Source of the DNA: Burkholderia contaminans
GTDB lineage: Bacteria > Pseudomonadota > Gammaproteobacteria > Burkholderiales > Burkholderiaceae
Length of the DNA stretch: 64,000 bases
Direction of reading: 5' to 3'
Assembly: GCF_029633825.1 (NCBI RefSeq)
Contig: NZ_CP090641.1
Location: 3,038,001 to 3,102,000, forward strand
In this document: positions 10,696 to 18,813 of the stretch, piece by piece
How the letters are laid out: every line of letters begins with the position of its first letter
Numbering within the stretch: position 1 is the stretch's first letter
Notes under the pieces: generated by a model
What the model was told of the DNA's origin: nothing
Databases searched by the model: none
What the model saw: only the letters and a program-made list of their open reading frames with translations
Position numbers and translations under genes: made by a program

Positions 10696-10946
10696 TTCAA
10701 TCTCCTACGTGTTTGTATCGGTCGGCCGACAGGTGTCGGTGTGGCAACCAGTATCGCCGCGCAAACGCCCATCACGCTTGAGTCGTATCGCGGAGCAAAA
10801 TGACGAAATCGGCACAGCGGCCGGACGGCGCGGGAAGGGCGCCGCGCACTATGCCGATTTCGTCGTCGTCCTCATCGAAAAGCCACAAGCGGGCGGACGC
10901 GCGACGGAGGAAGCTGTGCTCCTTTCCCCACTTCGGACGGCTCATG
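10696..10946. promoter_or_regulatory. Divergent control region of the hydroxyproline cluster
   Basis: Separates the deaminase (minus) and epimerase (plus) genes. It contains a perfect 13-bp inverted repeat, GACGAAATCGGCA at 10802-10814 and TGCCGATTTCGTC at 10852-10864, with a 37-bp spacer (arm centres 50 bp apart, close to five helical turns). This fits a pair of operators for a regulator bound on one face of the DNA. No intact regulator gene lies next to the cluster. Confidence 0.55.
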
Positions 10947-11879
10947 ATGAAGCGCATCCAGATCATCGATTCGCATACGGGCGGCGAACCCACTCGGCTC
11001 GTCGTGTCCGGTTTCCCCGCGCTCGGCAGCGGCACGATGGCCGAGCGCCGCGACGTGCTCGCGCGCGAGCACGACCGCTACCGCACCGCCTGCATTCTCG
11101 AACCGCGCGGCAGCGACGTGCTGGTCGGCGCGCTGCTGTGCGAACCCGTGTCGCTCGAGGCGGCGGCCGGCGTGATCTTCTTCAACAATAGCGGCTATCT
11201 CGGGATGTGCGGGCACGGCACGATCGGCGTCGTGCGCACGCTGCACCATATGGGGCGCATCGCGCCCGGCGTGCACCGGATCGAAACACCCGTCGGCACC
11301 GTCGAGGCGACGCTGCACGACGACCTGTCGGTCAGCGTGCGCAACGTGCCCGCGTATCGCCATGCGAAGGGCGTCGCGCTCGACGTGCCGGGTTACGGCC
11401 CCGTGAAGGGCGACATCGCGTGGGGCGGCAACTGGTTCTTCCTGATCAGCGACCACGGGCAGCACGTTGCCGGCGACAACGTTGCGGCACTCACCGCGTA
11501 TGCGTCGGCCGTGCGCGAAGGACTCGAACGCGCGGGCATCACCGGCGCGAACGGCGGCGAGATCGATCATATCGAGCTGTTCGCCGACGATCCCGAACAC
11601 GACAGCCGCAGCTTCGTGCTGTGCCCGGGCCTCGCGTACGACCGTTCGCCGTGCGGCACCGGCACGAGCGCGAAGCTCGCGTGCCTCGCGGCCGACGGCA
11701 AGCTCGCGCCGGGCGCCGTATGGCGGCAGGCGAGCGTGATCGGCAGCGTGTTCCAGGCGAGCTACGAGCAGGCCGACGTCGGCATCGTGCCGACGATCCG
11801 CGGCAGCGCGCACCTGAGCGCGGAAGCGACGCTGCTGATCGAGGAAGACGATCCATTCGGCTGGGGTATTGCGCCGTGA
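10947..11879 (+). CDS. lhpA: 4-hydroxyproline 2-epimerase (proline racemase family)
   Basis: Interconverts trans-4-hydroxy-L-proline and cis-4-hydroxy-D-proline, the entry step of the bacterial pathway. 310 residues from the second of two adjacent ATG codons (10944 and 10947); the first would add one Met. Both catalytic cysteines are present: Cys88 in GMCGHGTIG and one near residue 236 in [10 protein letters not shown]. This rules out trans-3-hydroxyproline dehydratase, where the first Cys is Thr. [10 protein letters not shown] at the N-terminus is also typical. The stop overlaps the GTG start of the next gene (GTGA), so the right arm is translationally coupled. The upstream Shine-Dalgarno sequence is weak. 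Confidence 0.94.
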   Translation: MKRIQIIDSHTGGEPTRLVVSGFPALGSGTMAERRDVLAREHDRYRTACILEPRGSDVLVGALLCEPVSLEAAAGVIFFNNSGYLGMCGHGTIGVVRTLHHMGRIAPGVHRIETPVGTVEATLHDDLSVSVRNVPAYRHAKGVALDVPGYGPVKGDIAWGGNWFFLISDHGQHVAGDNVAALTAYASAVREGLERAGITGANGGEIDHIELFADDPEHDSRSFVLCPGLAYDRSPCGTGTSAKLACLAADGKLAPGAVWRQASVIGSVFQASYEQADVGIVPTIRGSAHLSAEATLLIEEDDPFGWGIAP

Positions 11880-13003
11880 GCGACACGAAGACGGATGTCG
11901 TCGTGATCGGCGCCGGCATCGTCGGCGCGGCGTGCGCGCACGAACTCGCGCAGCGCGGGCTGCGCGTGCTCGTCGTCGACGACGCGAGCGGCGGGGCAAC
12001 CGGCGCGGGCATGGGGCACCTCGTCGCGATGGACGACAACGCGGCCGAACTCGCGCTCAGCCATTACTCGATCGAACTGTGGCGCGCGCTGAGCGGCGAG
12101 ATGCCCGAAGGGTGCGCGTACCGCAACTGCGGCACGCTATGGCTCGCCGCCGATGCGCACGAAATGGATCTGGCGCGCGCGAAGCAGGCGGCGCTGGCCG
12201 CGCATGGCGTGGCCGGCGAACTGATCGACGCGGCGACGCTCGCTCGACTGGAGCCGATGCTGCGCACGGGCCTGGGCGGTGCACTGAAGATTCCCGGCGA
12301 CGCGATCCTCTATGCACCCGTCACCGCGAACTGGCTGCTGCAGCGCGCGCCGCGCATCACGTTGCGGCGCGACCGGGCCGTCGCGGTCGACGGCCCGAGC
12401 GTGACGCTCGCGAGCGGCGACACGCTGCGCGCGGAGCGGGTGGTGGTCGCGAACGGCGTTGCCGCGCGCGCGCTGCTGCCCGAGCTGCCGCTGCGCCCGA
12501 AAAAGGGCCATCTGCTGATTACCGACCGCTATCCGGGCCAGGTGTCGCACCAGCTCGTCGAGCTGGGTTACGCCGCGAGCGCGCATGCGAGCGACGGCAC
12601 GTCGGTCGCGTTCAACGTGCAGCCGCGGCCGACCGGCCAGTTGCTGATCGGTTCGTCGCGCCAGTTCGACACCGAGGATGCACAGGTCGAACCGCCCGTG
12701 CTCGCGCGCATGCTGCGCCGCGCGGTGGGTTATCTGCCGGGCCTGGCCGACCTGAACGGCATCCGCGCATGGACGGGGTTCCGTTCCGCGAGCCCCGACG
12801 GGCTGCCGCTGCTCGGCGAGCATCCGGCGCGGCCGGGCGTGTGGCTCGCAGTCGGGCACGAAGGGCTCGGCGTGACGACCGCGCCGGGCAGCGCGCGGCT
12901 CGTCGCTGCGCTGATGGCCGGCGAACGGCCGCCCATCGATATCAAACCTTATTTGCCGGGACGCTTCCTGAGCGCGTCCCTCGTAGCCGGAGCGCTGACA
13001 TGA
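11876..13003 (+). CDS. D-hydroxyproline dehydrogenase, FAD subunit (D-amino-acid oxidase-like)
   Basis: 375 residues from a GTG at 11876 that overlaps the epimerase stop. The N-terminus [20 protein letters not shown] is the FAD-binding Rossmann motif. The C-terminus has [17 protein letters not shown] and [18 protein letters not shown], typical of the DAO/glycine oxidase fold and of the beta subunit in heteromeric opine, octopine and D-hydroxyproline dehydrogenases. It oxidises cis-4-hydroxy-D-proline to 1-pyrroline-4-hydroxy-2-carboxylate and probably passes electrons to the two partner subunits encoded downstream. Its stop originally abutted the next start as ATGA; a repeat now lies between them. 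Confidence 0.9.
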   Translation: MSDTKTDVVVIGAGIVGAACAHELAQRGLRVLVVDDASGGATGAGMGHLVAMDDNAAELALSHYSIELWRALSGEMPEGCAYRNCGTLWLAADAHEMDLARAKQAALAAHGVAGELIDAATLARLEPMLRTGLGGALKIPGDAILYAPVTANWLLQRAPRITLRRDRAVAVDGPSVTLASGDTLRAERVVVANGVAARALLPELPLRPKKGHLLITDRYPGQVSHQLVELGYAASAHASDGTSVAFNVQPRPTGQLLIGSSRQFDTEDAQVEPPVLARMLRRAVGYLPGLADLNGIRAWTGFRSASPDGLPLLGEHPARPGVWLAVGHEGLGVTTAPGSARLVAALMAGERPPIDIKPYLPGRFLSASLVAGALT

Positions 13004-13086
13004 AACGACCCCCACGCTCACTTCGCTCGCTGCCCCCCGCGGGGGTGGTCAGCCTCCTTGGGGCGGCCCGGCGGAGGCTGACATGA
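12994..13086 (+). repeat. Small palindromic repeat inserted between dehydrogenase subunit genes
   Basis: The 10-mer GCTGACATGA occurs at 12994-13003 and again at 13077-13086, as a target duplication would. Between the copies lies a GC-rich segment with the inverted repeats CCCCC/GGGGG and CCTCC...GGAGG that matches a type of intergenic palindrome widespread in Burkholderia and related betaproteobacteria (recognised from memory, not searched). It starts right at the stop codon of the upstream gene. Each copy carries an ATGA, and the segment between them reads in frame as a 28-codon peptide from the ATG at 13000 to the TGA at 13084-13086. Stop/start overlap is therefore kept at both edges. Confidence 0.75.
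13000..13086 (+). CDS. 28-codon linking ORF inside the repeat
   Basis: Starts at an ATG overlapping the upstream TGA (ATGA) and ends in a TGA overlapping the ATG of the ferredoxin-like gene. The product would be an Arg/Pro/Leu-rich 28-residue peptide ([15 protein letters not shown]...) with no family. It most likely has no function of its own and serves only to carry ribosomes across the insertion. Whether it is translated is unknown. Confidence 0.35.
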   Translation: MKRPPRSLRSLPPAGVVSLLGAARRRLT

Positions 13087-13316
13087 TCATTCATCTGGAC
13101 GGCCGCGCGCTGACGGTGGCCGACGGCGCGACCGTCGCGGCCGCGGTCGCGGCGAGCGGCGACGACACGACGCGCGTGTCGTGCACGGGTGCGGCGCGTG
13201 CGCCGTTTTGCGGGATGGGCATCTGCCAGGAGTGCAGGATGACGATCGACGGTCGCCGCCGGCTGGCCTGCCAGACGCTGTGCCGCGACGGGATGCAGGT
13301 GGAGCGCACGCGATGA
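13083..13316 (+). CDS. D-hydroxyproline dehydrogenase, small [2Fe-2S] subunit
   Basis: 77-residue ferredoxin-like protein. Cysteines in CTGAARAPFCGMGICQEC and the later LACQTLC follow the spacing of the [2Fe-2S] gamma subunit of heteromeric amino-acid dehydrogenases (HcnA, OoxC type). The protein is truncated relative to plant-type ferredoxins, as is normal for this subunit. It should relay electrons between the two FAD subunits. Its stop overlaps the start of the next gene (ATGA). Its own start now depends on the inserted repeat upstream, because the region before it has no clear Shine-Dalgarno other than GGAGG at 13073-13077. Confidence 0.88.
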   Translation: MIIHLDGRALTVADGATVAAAVAASGDDTTRVSCTGAARAPFCGMGICQECRMTIDGRRRLACQTLCRDGMQVERTR

Positions 13317-14581
13317 AACAGGAACGACTGAGCGTCGACGTCGCGATCGTCGGCGCGGGGCCGGCCGGGCTGTCGGCCGCACGGGCCGCCGCGCGCGGCG
13401 GTGCGACGGTTGCGATCGTCGACGACAACCCGCGCGCTGGCGGGCAGATCTGGCGGCAACGCGCAGCGGCTGCGCCGCCGCCGGCCGCCGCCGAGCGGCT
13501 CGCGGTGTTGCGGCAGCCGAACGTCACGCATCTCGCGGCGACGCGCATCGTCGCCGAAACGCAGCCGGGCACGCTGCTGCTCGAGGACGACGAACGCGGG
13601 CTGCTGCTCGACTTCCGCACGCTGATTCTCTGCTGCGGCGCGCGCGAGCTGCTGCTGCCGTTTCCAGGCTGGACGCTGCCGGGTGTCACCGGTGCGGGCG
13701 GCTTGCAGGCGTTGATCAAGTACGGCCTCGACGTGCGCGGGCAGCGCACGGTGATCGCGGGCAGCGGGCCGCTGCTGCTGGCGAGCGCGGCGACGGCCCG
13801 TCAGGCCGGCGCACGCGTGTCGCACGTGCTCGAACAGGCCGCATGGTGCGACGTGGCCGGTTTCGGGGCGGGGCTGTGGCGCTGGCCGTCGAAGCTCGCG
13901 CAGGCCGCGAAGCTCGTCACCGCCGCCTATCGGCCCGATGCGCATGTCGTCGAAGCGTTCGGCGACACGCGGCTCGAACGCGTGCGGATTCGTCAGGGCG
14001 ATCGCGAGTTCGACGTCGATTGCGACCGGCTCGCGTGCGGCTTCGGCCTCGTGCCGAACACCGTGTTGCCGAGCCATCTCGGCTGCCGGATCGACAACGG
14101 CGCGGTGGCGGTCGATGTGCACCAGCGGACGAGCCGTGACGGGGTTTTCGCGGCGGGCGAGTGTACGGGCGTCGGCGGCAGCGAACTGGCGATGGTCGAA
14201 GGCGAAATCGCCGGTTTGGCGGCGACAGGGCAGACGGCGCCGCTGGCTGCGCTCGTCGCGCAGCGGGCGCACTGGCAGGCGTTTGCCGATGCCGTACGCG
14301 CGCGCTTTGCGATCCGCGAGCCGATCCGCCGGCTCGCGCGGGCCGACACGTTGCTGTGCCGTTGCGAGGACGTGCGTTTCGATGCCGTCGCGCAAGCGCC
14401 GGGCTGGACGGCCGCGAAACTGCAGTCACGCTGCGGGATGGGCGCGTGCCAGGGCCGCGTGTGCGGCGCAGCCGCGCAGGCGCTGTTCGGCTGGACCCCG
14501 CCGGTGCCGCGCACGCCGCTCGTGCCCGCACGGGTCGGCACGCTGATGCTGGACGGCACCGCATCCTGCGACGGCGCGTGA
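13313..14581 (+). CDS. D-hydroxyproline dehydrogenase, NAD(P)/FAD subunit with BFD-like domain
   Basis: 422 residues. The N-terminal VDVAIVGAGPAGLSAA is an FAD site, and RTVIAGSGPLLLASAA (about 145-160) is the second nucleotide-binding fold. The C-terminus has CRCEDV ... CGMGACQGRVC, a BFD-like [2Fe-2S] domain. This architecture is that of the alpha subunit (HcnB/OoxA family). With the two preceding genes it forms a heterotrimeric, membrane-linked or quinone-linked dehydrogenase rather than a hydrogen-peroxide-forming oxidase. It is the last gene of the right arm and is followed by a hairpin at 14602-14629. Confidence 0.9.
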   Translation: MKQERLSVDVAIVGAGPAGLSAARAAARGGATVAIVDDNPRAGGQIWRQRAAAAPPPAAAERLAVLRQPNVTHLAATRIVAETQPGTLLLEDDERGLLLDFRTLILCCGARELLLPFPGWTLPGVTGAGGLQALIKYGLDVRGQRTVIAGSGPLLLASAATARQAGARVSHVLEQAAWCDVAGFGAGLWRWPSKLAQAAKLVTAAYRPDAHVVEAFGDTRLERVRIRQGDREFDVDCDRLACGFGLVPNTVLPSHLGCRIDNGAVAVDVHQRTSRDGVFAAGECTGVGGSELAMVEGEIAGLAATGQTAPLAALVAQRAHWQAFADAVRARFAIREPIRRLARADTLLCRCEDVRFDAVAQAPGWTAAKLQSRCGMGACQGRVCGAAAQALFGWTPPVPRTPLVPARVGTLMLDGTASCDGA

Positions 14582-14601
14582 TGCTTCGCGTCGTCACGGC
14601 A

Positions 14602-14629
14602 ACGCGGCCCGGTTGACGCCGGGCCGCGT
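14602..14629 (+). terminator. Hairpin after the hydroxyproline right arm
   Basis: Perfect 11-bp GC stem (ACGCGGCCCGG / CCGGGCCGCGT) with a 6-base loop 20 bp after the last dehydrogenase gene. Only a short T-rich tail (CACTTTC) follows, so termination efficiency is uncertain. It may also serve the convergent LysR remnant. Confidence 0.55.
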
Positions 14630-14634
14630 CACTT

Positions 14635-14960
14635 TCAGTCCGCCTCTACTTTTTCCCATCCGCCGACCTGCGGCGCCGCACAGGCGCGCAGGCACTCGAT
14701 CGTCGCGGCCACGGCCGCGCGGTTCGCACTGTCGGGGTGCCAGTACATCGACACCGCGCCCTGGCCTTCGAGCCGCATCGGCAGGATCCGGATCGCGTTC
14801 AATTGCTCGAAGCGTTGCGCAGCGCGGTGCGACGCCACGCCGAGCAGATCGGTGTTGTTCAGCAGCGTGAGGTTGAGGATCGACGAATTCGATTCGACGC
14901 AGTGCGGCGGCCGCACGCGGCCGGCGGCCGACAGCGCGACCTCCAGCGCATTGTGCACGG
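14635..14960 (-). pseudogene. LysR-family regulator, C-terminal remnant
   Basis: The minus-strand frame ending at 14635 encodes about 105 residues that match the end of a LysR effector-binding domain (TPVHNALEVALSAAGRVRPP, ESNSSILNLTLLNNTDLLGV). The helix-turn-helix and the first two thirds of the effector domain are missing. The frame runs on to 15291, but that part is antisense to an MFS remnant and has no LysR similarity. Breakage is therefore near 14955-14965. The lost gene may have been a regulator of a neighbouring catabolic cluster. No start codon of its own is expected. Confidence 0.75.
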
Positions 14961-15242
14961 GTGTCTCAGGTTGGCGCGAACGCACTGTCGGCCGCGTTCT
15001 ATCCGACCGAGTGCCGCACCACCGGCGTGAGCTGGGCGAACGGGATCGGCCGTGGCGGCTCGGTCGTCGGATCGATGGCGGGCGGCGCGATGCTGGCGAT
15101 GGGCGTGCCGTTGTCGACTGCGTTTGCCGTCGTCGCGGCGCCGTGCGTGATCGCGGGGATGGCGGTGCTGGCGCTCGGCGTGGTCCGTGCCGAGTCGACG
15201 CGCGTGACTGCCGCGAAGGCGATGGCGCGCGAGCAGGCCTGA
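14961..15242 (+). pseudogene. MFS transporter, C-terminal remnant
   Basis: 93 residues from a fortuitous GTG. The first residues, GANALSAAFYPTECRTTGVSWANGIGR, match the conserved loop and helix near the end of aromatic-acid:H+ symporters (AAHS, PcaK/BenK type). Two further hydrophobic segments and a charged tail follow. Family members have about 430-450 residues, so roughly 80% is missing from the 5' side. It abuts the LysR remnant tail to tail at about 14960, which points to a deletion that fused two formerly separate genes. It is unlikely to be functional. Confidence 0.75.
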
Positions 15243-15289
15243 GCGAAGGAGGGGGCAAAGCCGCCTGTCGGCAAGCGTCAGGGACCGCC

Positions 15290-15309
15290 ATTATATGAAT
15301 TGATATAAT
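15290..15309 (+). promoter_or_regulatory. Operator of the ArsR/YeeE operon
   Basis: Perfect inverted repeat ATTATAT-GAATTG-ATATAAT, an AT island in GC-rich DNA. Its right arm contains a TATAAT at 15304-15309, 29 bp before the regulator ATG. BigR/SqrR-type repressors bind AT-rich palindromes over their own promoters, so autoregulation is likely. Confidence 0.65.
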
Positions 15310-15338
15310 ATTAGTTCTTTAATTGTCCTCCCACGCCG

Positions 15339-15689
15339 ATGAACGACGATATATCCACCGGGTTGCCGGAACCCGACCAGATGCGCGCGGCCGCCGAATC
15401 GGCCTGCGCGCTGCTCAAGGTGCTGTCGAATCCCGACCGGCTGCTGCTGCTTTGCGAACTGTCTCAGGGCGAGCGGTGCGTCAGCGATCTCGAGACAGCG
15501 CTGGATATCCGCCAGCCGACCCTGTCGCAGCAGCTCGGCGTGTTGCGGGACAATGCGCTCGTTCGCACCCGCCGCGACGGCAAGAACATCCACTATTCGC
15601 TCGACAGCCCGGCCGCGATCGCGGTGATGGGCGTGCTGTACGAACAGTTCTGCGGCCCGGCCGCGAAGGGGCGGCGCGATGCAGCTTGA
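15339..15689 (+). CDS. ArsR-family repressor, BigR/SqrR persulfide-sensor type
   Basis: 116 residues with a winged helix: SDLETALDIRQPTLSQQLGVLRDNALV is the recognition helix region and RDGKNIHYSL the wing. Cys39 (LLLCEL) and Cys105 (YEQFCG) are 66 residues apart, the same spacing as the two cysteines that form a tetrasulfide link in SqrR/BigR, so it probably senses reactive sulfur species. An additional Cys47 and Cys23 are present. It overlaps the first YeeE-type gene by 11 bases, and the operon is preceded by an AT-rich palindrome. Arsenite or metal sensing is less likely because the CxC-type metal motif is absent. Confidence 0.85.
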   Translation: MNDDISTGLPEPDQMRAAAESACALLKVLSNPDRLLLLCELSQGERCVSDLETALDIRQPTLSQQLGVLRDNALVRTRRDGKNIHYSLDSPAAIAVMGVLYEQFCGPAAKGRRDAA

Positions 15690-16113
15690 TGCGCTTCATT
15701 TCACGCCGTGGCTGTCGCTGGCCGGCGGCGTGCTGATCGGGCTCGCGGCCGCGTGGCTCGTCGCATTCAACGGCCGGATTGCCGGCATCAGCGGCATCGT
15801 CGGCGGTCTGCTCACGGCACGCGCGGGCGAGCGCAACTGGCGGGCCGCATTCGTCGCCGGGCTGATCGCCGCGCCGCTCGTGATGCAGGTCGCCGGGAGC
15901 CGCCTGACGCCGCAGGTCGACGCAGGGTGGGTCGAATTGGTGGCGGCCGGGCTGCTGGTCGGCGTCGGCACGCGCTATGCGGGCGGCTGCACGAGCGGCC
16001 ACGGCGTGTGCGGGATGTCGCGCGGTGCGCTTCGCTCGGTGGTCGCGACGGGGGTCTTCATGGTCGCAGGCTTCGTAACCGTCTTCGTGCGACGGCACGT
16101 GCTGGGAGGCTGA
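15679..16113 (+). CDS. YeeE/YedE-family transporter half (N-terminal type)
   Basis: 144 residues, four hydrophobic segments. Contains [14 protein letters not shown] near residues 105-118, the conserved Cys-bearing motif of the YeeE/TsuA sulfur-compound channels, which pass thiosulfate by a relay of cysteines. In this two-gene form (PmpA/PmpB-like) each protein supplies half of the fold. It starts inside the 3' end of the repressor gene, so translation is coupled. The cargo is probably a sulfur compound; whether it is import or export cannot be told. Confidence 0.85.
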   Translation: MQLDALHFTPWLSLAGGVLIGLAAAWLVAFNGRIAGISGIVGGLLTARAGERNWRAAFVAGLIAAPLVMQVAGSRLTPQVDAGWVELVAAGLLVGVGTRYAGGCTSGHGVCGMSRGALRSVVATGVFMVAGFVTVFVRRHVLGG

Positions 16114-16114
16114 C

Positions 16115-16537
16115 ATGCAGGCAGGATTCGTGTTTCTGGCCGGACTGCTGTTCGGTATCGGCCTCATCGTGTCGGGCATGGCCAATCCGCAGAAGGTGCT
16201 CGGCTTTCTCGACCTGGCGGGCCGCTGGGATCCGTCGCTCGCGTTCGTGATGGCCGGCGCGATCGGCGTGGCCGTGTTCGCGTTCGCATGGGCGAAGCGC
16301 CGGACGCGGACATGGCTCGGCTTGCCGATGCAGTTGCCGGCCGCGCGGGCGATCACGGTGCGCCTGGTTGCCGGCAGTGCCGTGTTCGGCATCGGCTGGG
16401 GGATCGCCGGGTTCTGCCCGGGGCCTGCGATCGTGTCGATCGGTTTCGGATCGGCGAAGGGGATCGTGTTCGTCGTCGCGATGCTGGCAGGGATGGCGGT
16501 GTTCGAGTGGCTCGAGCGTCGCCGGAGCGGGCGGTGA
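16115..16537 (+). CDS. YeeE/YedE-family transporter half (C-terminal type, DUF6691)
   Basis: 140 residues with four hydrophobic helices. [18 protein letters not shown] near the N-terminus and [15 protein letters not shown] near residue 100 (Cys in the pore motif) identify the second half of a split YeeE/YedE channel. It begins one base after the stop of its partner. In many betaproteobacteria such pairs sit next to a BigR-like repressor, a persulfide dioxygenase or a rhodanese; no such enzyme is present here. Confidence 0.85.
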   Translation: MQAGFVFLAGLLFGIGLIVSGMANPQKVLGFLDLAGRWDPSLAFVMAGAIGVAVFAFAWAKRRTRTWLGLPMQLPAARAITVRLVAGSAVFGIGWGIAGFCPGPAIVSIGFGSAKGIVFVVAMLAGMAVFEWLERRRSGR

Positions 16538-16690
16538 TGTCGTGATCGTTGCGTGGCAGGGGGGCGAGACGGTTGAACCGCTCAACGTCGGTTGAATCGT
16601 ATGAGCGCGGTCGAACCGGATCGCGCCAGATCCCTGCCGAAGGATGCGGTGGCAGCCTGGCGCCCCTCGGTGACGTGACATATCGCCGTT

Positions 16691-17044
16691 TCAGGAATGC
16701 TCGCGTACTTGGTGGCCGCCGCGTATCCGTCCGGACAACCGGTGCAGGATCGCGCGCCACCATGCCGCGAGCACGCCGGGCTGTTCGTCTGGTTCCACGA
16801 CCGCCGTACTGACCGCGCCCGTGCCGCCGGCCGACAGCGCCACGTAACCGGCTGTCTCGAGCGTCAGGCATTCGCCTTCGTCGAGCAGGCGGCGAATGTG
16901 CTGCGGCGCGTCGGGCAGCCAGTCGAGCCCGCCGTGGCGCACCGTGACCGCCAGCGCGCCGTCCAGCACGATGACCTGGCTGCCCTTGTCGAACCACGCA
17001 AAGTGGCTTTGCCCGGCGTCGAGGCGGATGTGATGCGTCTGCAT
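16691..17044 (-). CDS. DUF2917 protein
   Basis: 117-residue cytosolic protein of the DUF2917 family, common in Burkholderia and usually next to a MocR-type regulator as here. LDAGQSHFAWFDKGSQVIVL and the later VRHGGLDWLPD look like a small cupin-like beta fold; no catalytic residues stand out. Function is unknown. It is divergent from the regulator gene across 203 bp that contain an inverted and a direct repeat of GAATCTGT, so it is the likely target of that regulator. Confidence 0.75.
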   Translation of the reverse strand: MQTHHIRLDAGQSHFAWFDKGSQVIVLDGALAVTVRHGGLDWLPDAPQHIRRLLDEGECLTLETAGYVALSAGGTGAVSTAVVEPDEQPGVLAAWWRAILHRLSGRIRGGHQVREHS

Positions 17045-17127
17045 GGCGATTCCCTTTCCCGGTTGCGCGGCCTCGCGATGGCGAGGCGACTGCGTGCAAT
17101 CAGGTTAGGGAAACGGGCCGTGGCACG

Positions 17128-17208
17128 ACAGATTCAGGGGCCGGGAATCTGTTGCGGTGCAGGCGACGATTTTGTGTCGCTGTATCGGTGGGTTTCCCCG
17201 GAATCTGT
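17128..17208. promoter_or_regulatory. Repeated operator between DUF2917 and the MocR regulator
   Basis: ACAGATTC at 17128-17135 and GAATCTGT at 17145-17152 form an inverted repeat; a third copy, GAATCTGT, is at 17201-17208, 56 bp after the second and in the same orientation. MocR regulators often bind direct repeats through their GntR heads, so this is a good candidate site. Confidence 0.55.
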
Positions 17209-17247
17209 ATCTGGCGTGCGATTGGCCGCGCGGGCACGATCACCTGC

Positions 17248-18732
17248 ATGACGCCTTTCGCCGATTCATCCCGCCTGCCTTTGCCCATGGACGGCGAGCC
17301 GCTTTACGAACGGCTCGCCGAGCATTACCGCCGCATCATCGCGGCCGGCACGCTGTCTCCCGGCGACCGGATGCCGTCGGTGCGTGCGTTCATGGCACAG
17401 CACGGCGTGAGCCTGTCGACCGCGATCCAGGCGTTCCGGCGGCTCGAGGATACCGGCTGGTGCGAAGCGAAGCCGCGCTCCGGGTACTTCGTGCGGCGCC
17501 GCGCGTCGTCCGCGCTCGAAACACTGCCGGAAAGCGACGGGCCGCCGCTGAGCGTCGAGCCGCCGTTCGCGGGCCTGCACGAGCGCGTGTCGCGCGTGAT
17601 CGACCGCGCGAACGCGGTACCCGATGCGCTGAACCTCGGCGGCGCGTCCGCGCTGGCCACGCTGTATCCGGCCGAGCGCCTGCAGGCGCTCGCCATCCGG
17701 TTGTTGCGGCGCAAGCCCACGTTGCTGACCGATGCCGGGCCCGTCGGCGGTTCGCCCGAATTCCGGCAGACGATGGCCAAGCGCGCGCTGTCGTACGGCG
17801 TGACGGTGACGCCGGACGACGTGATGTCGACGAGCGGCGGCGTCGATGCCATGAATCTTGCGTTGCGCGCGGTGGCGCGCCCCGGCGACACGATCGCGAT
17901 CGAATCGCCGGCCTTCTTCGGCTTGATCCAGTTGCTCGAAAGCCTCGGCCTGCGTGCGCTCGAAATCCCGGCCAGCCCGACAGCCGGCCTGTCGATCGAG
18001 GCGCTCGAAGTGGCGCTGACCGCGTACCCGGACATCCGGGCGGTGGTCGTCGTGCCGAACCTGCAGAACCCGCTCGGCTGCGTGATGCCCGACGAGCGCA
18101 AGGCCGCGCTCGTCTCGCTCTGTTCACGCCATGGCGTGGCCGTGATCGAGGACGAGCCTTATCGCGAGCTCGTCGAGGCGCCGCAGCCGGTCAAGCCGGT
18201 GAAGGCATGGGACCGCGACGGCACGGTGATCTACTGCCCGTCGTTCAACAAGGTGCTGGCCCCGGGGATGCGGCTGGGCTGGATAAGTGCGGGGCGCTGG
18301 CACGCGCGCGTGAAGATGCTGAAGTTCGCGCACAGCCGGCACAACGCCGCGTTGCTGCAGGCCGTTGCCGCCGAATTGGTGGGCTCGGGCGCGTTCGATC
18401 GCCATCTGCACCGGTTCCGGGAACAGTTGCGCGTGCAGCGCGACATGACGATCGATGCGATTGCGCGGCATTTCCCGGCCGGAACCCGGATGAACCAGCC
18501 GCCTGGCGGGATGCTGCTGTGGATCGCGCTGCCGGACGGCGTGCGCTCCGAGGCGCTATTCGACGCCGCGCTGGCGCATGGAGTCAGGATCGCGCCCGGT
18601 TCGATCTTCTCGAATTCCGACCGCTTCGACGGCTATATCCGGCTCGCTTGCACGCGCGTGTTCGATGCGGCGCACGAAGCGGCATTCCAAACGCTCGGGC
18701 GCCTCGTACGGGAAGCCACCGCGGCCACGTAA
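17248..18732 (+). CDS. MocR/GntR-type regulator with aminotransferase-like domain
   Basis: 494 residues. I use the ATG at 17248 because the GntR head starts right after it and the upstream extension overlaps the operator. Residues 15-80 are a GntR winged helix (YERLAEHYRRIIAAGTLSPG, DRMPSVRAFMAQHGVS). Residues 110-490 are a fold-type I aminotransferase domain with VVPNLQNPLGC, EDEPYREL and the PLP lysine in CPSFNKVLAPGMRLGW. It probably uses PLP or a PLP-amino-acid adduct as a signal. The target is unknown; divergent DUF2917 is the obvious candidate. Not PdxR by context, since no pyridoxal synthase is near. Confidence 0.88.
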   Translation: MTPFADSSRLPLPMDGEPLYERLAEHYRRIIAAGTLSPGDRMPSVRAFMAQHGVSLSTAIQAFRRLEDTGWCEAKPRSGYFVRRRASSALETLPESDGPPLSVEPPFAGLHERVSRVIDRANAVPDALNLGGASALATLYPAERLQALAIRLLRRKPTLLTDAGPVGGSPEFRQTMAKRALSYGVTVTPDDVMSTSGGVDAMNLALRAVARPGDTIAIESPAFFGLIQLLESLGLRALEIPASPTAGLSIEALEVALTAYPDIRAVVVVPNLQNPLGCVMPDERKAALVSLCSRHGVAVIEDEPYRELVEAPQPVKPVKAWDRDGTVIYCPSFNKVLAPGMRLGWISAGRWHARVKMLKFAHSRHNAALLQAVAAELVGSGAFDRHLHRFREQLRVQRDMTIDAIARHFPAGTRMNQPPGGMLLWIALPDGVRSEALFDAALAHGVRIAPGSIFSNSDRFDGYIRLACTRVFDAAHEAAFQTLGRLVREATAAT

Positions 18733-18813
18733 GCGCGGTGGCGGCCGGCCGGGCCGGCGAATTCGCGAGCCCCGCAGCTTTCCGGGCCATCGACACGGCA
18801 AGCCGCCGCCATT

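Noticed and set aside
12137..13021. Minus-strand ORF of 294 codons opposite the dehydrogenase FAD subunit
   Set aside because: Shadow of a gene with a clear Rossmann motif and conserved context.
14635..15291. LysR remnant read as a full 218-residue gene
   Set aside because: Only the last 105 residues have LysR similarity; the first half is antisense to an MFS remnant.
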